Below, in pieces: positions 36,101-46,672 of a DNA stretch of 64,000 nucleotides. The translations under genes and the position numbers were made by a program. The stretch is from Tetracentron sinense (Eukaryota > Streptophyta > Magnoliopsida > Trochodendrales > Trochodendraceae), in contig CM026563.1 in assembly GCA_015143295.1 (NCBI GenBank), positions 3,658,001 to 3,722,000 of the forward strand, read 5' to 3'. Under the pieces are notes generated by a model that was given only the letters and a program-made list of their open reading frames with translations, ran no database searches and was not told the DNA's origin. Position 1 is the stretch's first letter. Each line of letters opens with the position of its first letter.

Positions 36101-38928
36101 GGGGAAGCTCGGCGGAGATGCCGCTGCTGCTACCCTGGCGATGGCGAGAGGCAGAGTGGTGATGGGCAACGAACTAGCTGGAGATGGAGGTGAGCTGGTC
36201 GATGGAGCAATAGAGAGCTCACTGTTGCTACCGAAAATTGAAGAAGAAAGAGCAGAAAGGGAGAAAGAGAAGGGGGCTGTACCAAATGAATGAGATTAGG
36301 GATTTTAAACCCTGTCTCTTTCTTTATATATGCAACAGTAAGGGCCTTGGTGGTTTTTGGGCCTGGGTTTAAACCCTTGAGAGGTTGGCTTATGTATACT
36401 TGGGCTTTATAACTTGAACTTTTTGAACATGGATTTCTCTCTTGAGGGTTTTGAACAATGGGTAAGGTTTGCGGGCTTAACTGAGCTTTGATTTGGATTT
36501 CATGGGCATGAGAAAATGGAGGACCCTCTCTCTCTCTCAAAATAAAATAAAGTAAGAAAATAAATTAAAATAAACACAAAATAATTAAAAAAAAACAAAG
36601 GTTTTAAGGGTGTAAAAATGGGGTGTTCACAACAACTAATTGCAGTTGAACTCGGGGAGAGTTCAATCTCACCCATAGGTTAACATGTGTCTCTTTTAAC
36701 CCCCATTAACCATAATTAATATTCATTAACCCTTAAGGTTCAACATTCTAACCTTGGTTTTTTAAATAAGATATTAAAAAAAATTAACTTAGGGTTACGA
36801 AATTTTAACCCTAGGGTTTAAATTTTTTGTTATAAAAATCAAGGTTAGATTGATGAACCTTAAGGGTTAGTGAATCTTAATCATGGTTAATAGGGGTTAA
36901 AAAGTACACGTGTTGATCTGTTGGTGGCTTGGTGCGATTGAATTGTTCCCGAGTCCAATCACAATTGGCTGTGATCCGATCTCGCCTTGGGAATGTAGAC
37001 ATAACTCAAGGAGAGTTCAATCGCTCCCACAAGTCAACACATAGCCCTTTTGACCTCTATTAATTGGGATTAAGCTTCACTAACCCTAGGGGTTCAATAA
37101 TATAACATTGATTTTTAAATAATAATAATAATAAATATTAACCCTAAGATTTAAATTTTTTAATCAGCGTTAAACAATTATACTATATTATTCAACTATT
37201 TAATAGGTATAGCCATGAGGCAAGTGGGCAACGTTCCTTGAACTATTGAAAACAAATATATCTTCTATAGCATGTTATTTAATTATTTGATTGGACATAG
37301 CCAAGGGCAAGGATGTAAACAAGGAGAAATAATACGAAATATATGAGCGAAATGCCACAAAAACTCAGTCATAAAAAAAAATTTCGGGGCCTACGGCCCC
37401 AAACCCCCATCATCCTTAGATTCAGTTTATTTTGTACGATTCTAATAATTTTTCACAAATCTATCGACAATTACTACCATTTTTCTTGAACCATCGTGTG
37501 CCCCCACTACTAGAAAATCCTGGCTCCACCCCTAGATGTATTGACTATTATGCTCCTTTATCAGTCATGCATATAGTGTGTTAAGAACCATTATATTAGA
37601 GCCAGTTCATCAAGAGCTGTTGCCTGTTCCTCCGATAGAATATATATGTAGACATAATACTGGTGATCTTGAAAACTTTGGTTAAATGGTACTGTGATTA
37701 TTGTCAAAGAGTTGGTGCTGTTGCTGAATTTTCCATCGGAGGGGCTGGGCTGACATCATTTAGATTAGGTTGGTGTTCAGTGTATCGTAAAGAATGCTCC
37801 TTTAAGTATGCAAATTAAATTGCTGACATATAGGCTGCAATATAAGCATGGATCTTTTTTAATACCAGCATTGGCCAATGGTTGGTACGACATATATTTA
37901 AACCAGCTGTATTTACCCCCTCCCCCCTGGGAAAAAAATACATATTTGATATAGAGGTAAATGGAATGAATTCGAAGCGGATAGTAGACAATCCCTATTC
38001 GATTACACTGTTTGAAATTTTGAATTCAATTCGATATCTTGCGGATAGTGAAATAGATTATTCATATTTGACTTCGATTGAAATATTTGAATTCGGATAG
38101 GATCCGAACTATCCAATTACTTTAATAATAAAAAATTGAAGAAAAAGATAATTTTTTTACAAATTATATTGAGAATGATAAATTGCTATTTTGTCATCAT
38201 TAACGGATATTAAAAGTCCTATTTGAATTTGCTCTGCCGGCATTCCGATAATTATCGGAATCAGAGGATTCGGATAATATCTGTATCCATTGACAACCAT
38301 AATGATAAAATTGAAGGATACTGGTTTTATAGATGAATTATAAAGTTCATGTACTGATGTATTTGGAAAGATAATTTAATGTCTTCATAAAAAAGGGAAG
38401 CATTACATGGGCTGATGTAAATTCAGATAACGTTTATGCTTGGTGTAGGGACCTGTCTAATATGCCACATATAACCTGATATAAAAGCCTCGAAGGAGAT
38501 AACAATGCACAACTATGTTTTCTTTAGGTCTCATAATTTGGGCTGGGATGAATTTTTCAGAAGTAAATCAAAGTCACACACACATACACAAAACTTGTGT
38601 GGGTGTTTTTACTGGTATATGTAGGTTTCTTTTAGGTGTTATTAATTGGGCTTTTACTGGTATATGTATGTTTTCTTTATGTGTCATAATTTGGGCTTAT
38701 TATACTAATTTTTATCAGGTAACTGTGGAGAGCCAGGCCTATCACAAGTCCTGTTTCAAGTGCTCTCACGGTGGCTGCCCAATTACGCCATCTAACTATG
38801 CAGCTCTTGAAGGCATTCTGTACTGCAAACACCATTTCTCCCAACTTTTTAAGGAGAAAGGAAGCTACAACCATCTGATCAAGTGTGCCTCGATAAAGCG
38901 CCCGGCGGCTCCCATTCCTGAAGTTTGA
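30715..38928 (+). CDS. WLIM2: WLIM2-type two-LIM-domain actin-bundling protein, 5 coding exons
   Basis: Coding exons are 30715-30849, 31091-31190, 31291-31325, 31449-31538 and 38719-38928, giving 189 aa with all phases consistent. It starts MSFIGTQQKCKACEKTVY. LIM1 uses C10, C13, H31, C34, C37, C40, C58 and H61. LIM2 starts at C108/C111 and continues with H129, C132, C135, C140, C156 and H159 (GGCPITPSNYAALEGILYC). Plant LIM proteins of this class bind and bundle F-actin and also enter the nucleus; WLIM2 is the broadly expressed group. Intron 4 splits LIM2 and is 7180 bp, swollen by at least three transposons. A donor-like CTGCTCAG/GTATG at 30326 suggests a 5' UTR intron. The sequence is intact. 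Confidence 0.95.
31937..32266. mobile_element. hAT-type MITE, 330 bp, in WLIM2 intron 4
   Basis: A perfect 8-bp duplication ATTAGAAA lies at 31929-31936 and 32267-32274. The left end is CATGGAAATAAAAATCGCCG and the right end inverted is CAAGGATTAAATATAAGG, a short imperfect terminal inverted repeat. Inside, GAAACCGATACGAAACGGGC-type and ATCGCCCGAAACTGATA motifs face each other. Non-coding. Confidence 0.75.
32689..33704. mobile_element. hAT-type element, 1016 bp, in WLIM2 intron 4
   Basis: A perfect 8-bp duplication GTATTATG occurs at 32681-32688 and 33705-33712. The left terminus is CAGTGTTACTTAGGCACGTG and the inverted right terminus CAATGTTACTTAGGCACTTC, pairing over about 18 bp. The interior has a (CT)n(AT)n microsatellite at 33130-33165 and no transposase-like frame. 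Non-autonomous. Confidence 0.82.
33770..33890 (+). repeat. possible SINE-like fragment
   Basis: GTTGTAAAGGGCACCCACTCC and a box B-like CAGGTTTCAGTCCCAGCGG, followed by GGCTGCCTAATCACACTC, resemble the body of a tRNA-derived SINE. Ends not resolved. Confidence 0.3.
34361..37534. mobile_element. hAT element, 3174 bp, non-autonomous, in WLIM2 intron 4
   Basis: A perfect 8-bp duplication GATGTATT flanks it (34353-34360 and 37535-37542). The left end is CAGGGGCGGAGCCAGG and the inverted right end TAGGGGTGGAGCCAGG, a 16-bp terminal repeat with two differences. GGGGGCACGTGCCCCCAC near the left and CGTGTGCCCCCACTAC near the right extend the symmetry. No transposase is recognisable. Inside are nested repeats: a block with GAGTCGCCACCTACTT and GGGGTTAGGCACCCCAGG (about 34520-36630) and fold-back copies at 36655-37160. 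Open frames at 35748-36540 lack family resemblance. Confidence 0.85.
36655..36930. repeat. best-preserved fold-back repeat, 80-bp arms
   Basis: The left arm (ACATGTGTCTCTTTTAACCC, then ACCATAATTAATATTCATTA, CCCTTAAGGTTCA, CTAACCTTGG) is mirrored by the right arm (CAAGGTTAG, TGAACCTTAAGGG, TAGTGAATCTTAATCATGG, GGGTTAAAAAGTACACGTGT). About 80 bp pair with roughly 12 mismatches around a loop of about 65 bp. It is nested in the 3.17-kb hAT element and is followed by a further partial copy at about 36960-37160. Confidence 0.75.
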
Positions 38929-39988
38929 TCTCCAAATCCTAATTTATACCATTGAGTACAAAATTAAGTATTGTCCCGAGTTTCTATGTTACCTTGTTGA
39001 GTGTGTGTGTGTGTGTTTTTTTTCCTTTTCTTCTCCCTTCATTTTCTATTAGGGGAATCGACAAAACTTGGTTCCCTGTTTTCTTTCTGATCATTCTGTG
39101 TGACCATTGTCATGTATTTGATTCATGTGATGTGCAGTTTCATCTTGCTCTGACATTAGCAGTGCTTATCTGCAAACATGGCTGTTGTTATCATATATAA
39201 AACATAGAGGTTTGGTTTGCTGTTAATTTTGACCTTTTTAAGGATCTGATGCAAGAAGTGTAAATGCATTATTATTTCATAGTTGGCTCATGTAGAGTAA
39301 TCAGCTCTTTGCTTCCAGAGTAAGATAAGAGAAAAATTGAAGCTCCGAAAGAGTATACCCCCAATCTCCCATCTCCTGGTTTGGCCGTGTCCCAAAAATG
39401 ATGAAGTTAGAGCCGCACAAGGGCTGCATTTAATGAAGCTAAAGTAAGGGAAATGCAGGTGTTGAGAAAGTCCTAGAATGAAACTTTTGTTACGCCTTAC
39501 CAAATTGCATTAGGTGTATGAGATGGGAGTAAGAGAAGGCGTTTTTCATAATCTATTGATACATGGGGTTCTTTATAAGTTCCCAGAACTAGGAGCAGTG
39601 CCAAATTGAGTTACCCTAAGATTTGGAGTGCCTTCCATTCGTGTGTTGGTCTATACTCTTGCAAATGATAAATTTTGTAGTCATAAGATGTTTTTTTTGT
39701 TTAAGAAACTATGTTTATTAAAACTACTCCTTAAATCGACTAGGTTTAAACTCCCACTTAGGCCTGCCTTAAAAAAGAAACACTTGTTGATGCCTTATGC
39801 TTCTTCTTATTTCTCTGTGAAGTTTCTCATGAACTTTCTTCGGCTTACCTACTATATCTCTCTTGTCAAAGAAAATCTTTGCATAGTTTCACTCATTAAT
39901 CGTAGTAGAAACCCCAATTCCTTTGCTCGCTTCTTCACCCTTGCATGCTATTAGTGTCTTTTGTTGAGACGAGTAATTTTGGTTTGCT
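38929..39988. other. WLIM2 3' flank, no gene seen
   Basis: Probably the WLIM2 3' UTR followed by spacer. It contains a (GT)n/T-run at 39002-39028. The open frames are short and unconvincing. Confidence 0.4.
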
Positions 39989-40228
39989 TCAGCATAAAAC
40001 TTCATGGGAGTTACTTTGCAATTTCTCTCTCTCATCAGAGTCATCCTTATTGAAGTTCTTCTTTGCTTCCAAAACTCTACTGGCAGAGATAGATCCCAAA
40101 TCAAGAAGTTGATCATTCAGTAGGTGTTCAACATCTTTTGATCGAGATAGGGTCTTAGGCTTTACAGACAACAACTGATCAAAAAGCAATCTACGATCAT
40201 CCTCCAAAGTATTTAGCGGAAACTAATA
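39989..40228 (-). pseudogene. unassigned coding-like relic
   Basis: A minus-strand frame of about 75 codons without an ATG follows a TAG at its left border. It reads FPLNTLEDDRRLLFDQLLSV and then KPKTLSRSKDVEHLLNDQLL before a stop. The charged, leucine-spaced composition looks protein-like, but I cannot assign it to a family and no partner exons were found. It may be a captured or decayed exon, or chance. Confidence 0.2.
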
Positions 40229-40364
40229 CTCTGGATGTTATAGATAAACCTTTGCTTTCAAAATAAACTGGAACTACACTTCCAATTTCATGGAACAAGA
40301 GCAACGTTTGGATAAGGATCAACTCGTAAATTGCCAAATCAATGTAGACTGATTGGCACCTCCG

Positions 40365-40670
40365 CTTGGGATGTTCTATCTCACTGATTGATCTAAACCT
40401 TTAAACTTTTCTTTGTGGCATACAACAAGCCGTGGCCACTGTCTGAATGGTTCTTGGGATGTTCTATCTCACTGATTGATCTAAACCTTATGCTATGTTT
40501 GGTTGATAGGTGAAAACATGGAAATGAAAAGAAAATTTTGGATTTTTAATACAAATTTCAATTGTGTAAGTTTTGTCCAATTTTCTTTTGCATGTTTTTA
40601 CTTATAAACCAAACATAGGGTTAAGCTCTTCTTTGTGGCATACAACAAGCCATGGCCACTGTCTGAATGG
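40365..40670. repeat. 88-bp tandem duplication, second copy interrupted by a MITE
   Basis: Copy 1 (40365-40452) runs from CTTGGGATGTTCTATCTCAC to CCACTGTCTGAATGG. Copy 2 starts at 40453 with the same sequence, is interrupted at 40491-40620 and resumes with CTTTGTGGCATACAACAAGC to TCTGAATGG at about 40670. Confidence 0.85.
40491..40620. mobile_element. Tourist/PIF-Harbinger-like MITE, 130 bp
   Basis: It is flanked by TTA on both sides (40488-40490 and 40621-40623). The left end is TGCTATGTTTGGTTGATAGG and the inverted right end CCCTATGTTTGGTTTATAAG. The adjacent tandem copy shows the uninterrupted site (AAACCTTTAAACTTTTC), so the borders are well fixed. A 3-bp TTA duplication is the PIF/Harbinger hallmark. 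Confidence 0.8.
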
Positions 40671-40737
40671 TCTAAGCTTCACCAGCTCGGGATGAGAGGA
40701 ATACACAAGGTGCTATCCCTCCTGGATATTCCATTAC

Positions 40738-40860
40738 GGGCGTCAATGGGCCGGGCCGGGCATGGACATGAGTTTTTGTGATTTTTGAACAAGCTTGGCC
40801 CGAGCCTGACCCGTTTACATGAGGATTTTGTGGCCGAATTCGGCCAGTTGAGTTAACCAT
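40738..40860. repeat. GTCAATGG-type small repeat, copy 1
   Basis: GGGCGTCAATGGGCCGGGCC, GAGTTTTTGTGATTTTTGAA and TTTGTGGCCGAATTCGGCC parallel the segment at 54.25 kb. It probably belongs to a short non-autonomous element family. Confidence 0.45.
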
Positions 40861-40985
40861 GTCCTACACTCCTAGTAGGAGATCTCTTCCCGACCTGTGT
40901 AAGATACTCTTCCGTTAAGTCATAAGTCATAACCCATCCAGCGCATGTTAGACTACTGGCTCTAAAGTTGAGCCTCTCCAATAGG

Positions 40986-41010
40986 GGCGGGAAAGATATA
41001 ATTTCCCGCC
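40986..41010. promoter_or_regulatory. paired inverted E2F sites, PCNA promoter
   Basis: GGCGGGAAA (40986-40994) and TTTCCCGCC (41002-41010) form a perfect inverted pair separated by GATATAA. TTTCCCGCC is the canonical E2F site and is known from plant PCNA promoters, where it gives G1/S control. It lies about 185-210 bp upstream of the PCNA start codon. Occupancy is inferred. Confidence 0.85.
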
Positions 41011-41046
41011 GATTGAAATTCTAGGTATTTTGAAGCTTCCTTCCTT

Positions 41047-41073
41047 TATAAACTTTTAACCAACTTTATATAA
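41047..41073 (+). promoter_or_regulatory. two TATA-like boxes, PCNA promoter
   Basis: TATAAA at 41047-41052 and TATATAA at 41067-41073. Either would place transcription start near 41075-41105, just upstream of the telo boxes. Confidence 0.5.
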
Positions 41074-41121
41074 TGAGACCCTCCATTTAGCTTCATTTCT
41101 CCCTCCATCTACTAAACTCTC

Positions 41122-41140
41122 AAACCCTAGAAAACCCTAA
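41122..41140 (+). promoter_or_regulatory. two telo boxes at the PCNA leader
   Basis: AAACCCTAG (41122-41130) and the exact telo box AAACCCTAA (41132-41140). Telo boxes near transcription starts are typical of plant genes active in dividing cells, including PCNA and ribosomal protein genes. Confidence 0.7.
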
Positions 41141-42536
<1,396 letters not shown>

Positions 42537-43879
42537 ATGTTCCATATCCTCATCTCTCTTGGTTTCCTCCTCTCTGTTTGCTTAATTTTATATGTCCTTC
42601 AAATCTCCCATGTTTGAGCATGTTCCTCTGCACTTTTTGTTTCAGGCTTTCACCCTCGGATGACAACCTATTGTAGTTAGAAACATGCTGGGAATTGTTA
42701 TTGCTGTATATTAAGCAGATTTAAATCATGGTTTTATGGTTTTGCTTTTGGTTATCACGTGTGAAATCATTTGCGGTATATTAATTCATTCTGATTTGCT
42801 ACTCTACGAGGAAGTTAATCTATAGGTAAGTTTGTCTGCTTTAAAGTCCATTCAAAAAGGGATTTCTATCAGTGACCAAACACTCATTTACTCAAGATTG
42901 TTACTCGCATGTGAACCTGTTCCTTCCATTCTTTATTCATCGAAAAGGTGATCTTATGAATCTGAAGGAATAAGATTTCTGTCCAAGTAAATAACAGTGG
43001 CAGTTTTTACCAGAAGGTGGGTGTTTTGAGTGGCACATTTAAAGTGAGATGGTGTCCTGATCACTGTAATTTACATTAAACTTGTCAGCTTATTTCCCTA
43101 AAGATTGAAACTCAAATGGAGACCATACAGATCTATCAAGCTCTGAGAAAGATAACATGTTTTCTTATATATATATATATACATACATGCTTGTTCATAC
43201 AAGTGTTCACCTGCATCAACCAGTTTAAATTGAGCTGCTCCTTTTTTTGGTATCTTAAATACTGTTAGGTTGCAATCTCGGTTAGTAGTGTTAGTATTTG
43301 TAGAGTTTTTTTTTTTAATCACTTTCGTTTGCTTATTGGTTAGAAGTTTTAATGCTTAACATGGGTCAAATGAATTGGATTGGCTTTTCAACCGTAAGAT
43401 CAACTAATTGGATTTTATCTCAGACCACTCAAGTGGTGGCATTGGTACCAAAGAGTAGGTGTGAGCTGCCCCCTTAACAATGTAACTACCAGTGCTCAAG
43501 AATCATCATTGAGAAGGACCACAAAATGGTAAAATTACAAAAGCATCTTTCATTAATTAATCACGAGATTACATGTCAAGGAAACAGACTAATTGGACAG
43601 AGAGACATGAACCCGTCTCCAAAGAATAGCAGAAGTACCACCATCACTCCAACATGGGAAGAAAATGGGCCAATCGTTCCTCTTATTGAGATTTTCCTAC
43701 TTTTTGCTAAGCTGGTGGCACAATCTATGACCAAGTGGAATCCCCTCTTCCCGGCTTCCAAAAATAGAATTGAGGATGCAATCTAAGACATCTGCTGCAA
43801 GCAGTGTTCCAAGGATCCCTGGGTCACCCAAACATAGAAAACAACCAGTAACATGCTTGCATGATGTTCAAAGGAAGCA
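42537..43879. other. convergent 3' flanks of PCNA and the transporter
   Basis: The 3' UTRs of two convergent genes share this spacer. It contains a short TA microsatellite at about 43167-43182. Open frames on both strands at 43526-43786 overlap each other and are probably 3' UTR. Confidence 0.45.
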
Positions 43880-46637
43880 TCATTTGCTCCGCTTCTTTGC
43901 TTCACTGTAGAGGACAACCCCGGTGACTGTGATAGCGTAGCCGAACATCCCAATCACTGATATGGGATTTTTAAATATTAAAATTGAGACAACCACAGCC
44001 ACAGCCCCCTTTGCATTTCCCAGGACCTGAAAGAGCCAACTTTAATCTCAAAACAGATACACTAAAAAGGTTATTCTCAAGAGAAGTAAATCAATAAACA
44101 TTTAAATGTATCAAGATTCAAGCCTGAGATTTTTTTTTGGTTGGCAAAGTAATATGTACTATATAAAACATATGTACATTGAACACTTCACCAGAAAGTG
44201 AACCAATAGCTTTACAAAGAAAGAGAGGACAAACCTGTCTTTCATCAAGGCAATACTACAATTCAACTCAAAATAAAAATGAAAAGGAGTAGTTACTAGT
44301 TACATATTTCTTCTTGCCAAGCAGAACATACCAGGGTGTGACATACTTACTCATAATTCTAGGACCTTTACAGGTTGGTCCAGGATTGCATTTAAGGTGA
44401 ATTTCTCACAAGTGGTAAAGTTGTCGAGCTATAGGTTTGGAATTTTGAAAGAGAAATTGGGTCAATCTTCTTGCTCGATTTGACATAATACATGGTGGTG
44501 ATTGATGAATGTCATGGGTAGAAGAATTTACAAGGGGAATCATAAGTATTTACTGTTAATAAGTAGGATCAATAGGATTTGTTGTGATATCACGATGTCA
44601 TTCTATAATAGTTTGGTTGATCAAAGTCCGTTTCTATAATTCAGGAGAGCTATACTACATTGGCGGCAGATTATAAACTGTGCGGGGCACAACTTTCTCC
44701 ATTTTGCACTAAAAAAACTAGGTCCCTTTTTAAGTTTAAAAGGGCCTTGCATTAGTGAATTGGCCAGTGAAGGTCAGATCAAACACCTGCTTGACCCAGG
44801 TATCGAATTTCCAGAGTCCTTAAATGTAATAATAGAGTGATGGCTTATTATTAGACTTCAAATTGTTAAAGCTTCTTCTACTTGGAACACAACCAGTTGT
44901 GATAAATTATGTGCTGACCTGCCATTAAGCGTTCACAGGCCATTACTTTGACACTTGTTAGCCCGACTGCTACATAGAGACATGGTTTATAAAGTAAAAT
45001 ATTAAGTTGCTTAATCTTTGCCTGTAAAACAAGACCCTTCTGCTCCTCCTAATGACTTGAGGAAATGGAGCACTTATAGAAGCTTATGAAACAATAGAAT
45101 GTATTTCACACATTGAATGGTCATCACCAATATATCTTCAAAAACGACACCCTGATAATGGGTAAGGTATGTACATACCTTATTTAATGTAACCCTGAAA
45201 CTATGTCATGTCGGGATGGCCTTCAATTGGATTCGACACGGTGGCAATGACGCCGTGACTGCCTTGTATTTTGTTCGTTGGTTTCAAGTCCTACTCGATC
45301 TGCTATCCAAACAATGTCTGATATGACAAAGACGCTATGGAGTTTGGCCAAATATTCACTGCTATCACTATTCCAGCGATGGTCACGACATCATTGCCAC
45401 CATGTCCACCTTCTATTTGCCGGTTGGTTTCATCCTACTCGATCTACCATCCAAAAGAAGTTTGACAAGACTATGAAGAAGACGTCGAATCCAATTATTT
45501 CAATGTCCATAGAGTTCAGGCTGAAATCCTACTGCTATCAGTATTCCAGAGACAGTCGGTAACAGAACAACTGGATCCACCTTCAATTTGTCAGCCTGTT
45601 TCAGATCTTACTGCATCTTCCATCCAAATGATGCCCGACGAGACAAAGATGAAGATATCTGATACAATAAATTCTTTCCCACTATCGAGTTCTGGCTAAA
45701 CTTTCAATGGTGTCACTATTCTGGTGACATCAGATTCGACGAAAGGGGGAGTCATTCCCTTGTAGAAGAAGGATCATTCAAGGAGAACTTTAGCAAATCA
45801 AAGTAAGCCACATTACATTCCCTTTATTTCAAGCACTCTACTCTTCTACCCACATTTTCTTTTGCAATGAGGCTTTAGATAGGAATATAGGATAGAAAAC
45901 CAACCTAGTCCTTGACGACGTAGTTTAGACCTCCTTAAATGTGTTTGGTTGAAGAAGACTCATGAAAGAAGGAGAGGAAGGCACCTTTAGGCTTAACAAA
46001 AGCTTTAATACATGTCCTTTTTGCTTTTTTTTTGAAGTCTCTTTATGTTGGCGTAAGAGTAGAAAAGGATGCCACTCTTAGCTCTCCTTGGACCTCAAAC
46101 AATAAATATTCCACCATTTAGGTATTTTTCATGACCTTATACTTTCCTTTGTTAGTTTTGGCTAAATATAAGAGGGGAGCCTTTTTAGGTTTTTCCTTAG
46201 GATTTTAGACTATATCCTCACTGGTTACTTTCTTAGTAGAGATGGCTAAGTTCAAGAGGGTGCCTCATTAGACACCTCTTAGGAAATTCTAGCCCATATT
46301 CTCTCTTTTCATGTATCTATCTATCCTTAGTGTTTGTTTTGGCTAAGTCTAAAAAAGATAGATACTTCAGCTTTCTCCTACAACTCTAGCACATACCTGT
46401 TCATTTTAATTCTTTTAGTTCTCATAGAGTCTTTCTAGTTCAATATGTCTAAAAGTTAGGAATCCAGCTTACATGCTCCATTTGATTTCTTTGGATTTTA
46501 TTTTTAGTGTCTTGTTTTAGATTTGGATTAGCTCAAAAGAGGATTCTCATTAGATTCCCTCTTAGATATCCAACAAATATAATTCGTTCCTCTTAGTTAT
46601 TCTTTGGGGTCATTTTTTTATCAGTAATACGAGAACG

Positions 46638-46672
<35 letters not shown>

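Noticed and set aside
35748-36540. Overlapping open frames on both strands inside the large hAT element
   Set aside because: Compositionally biased, mutually overlapping and without transposase motifs.
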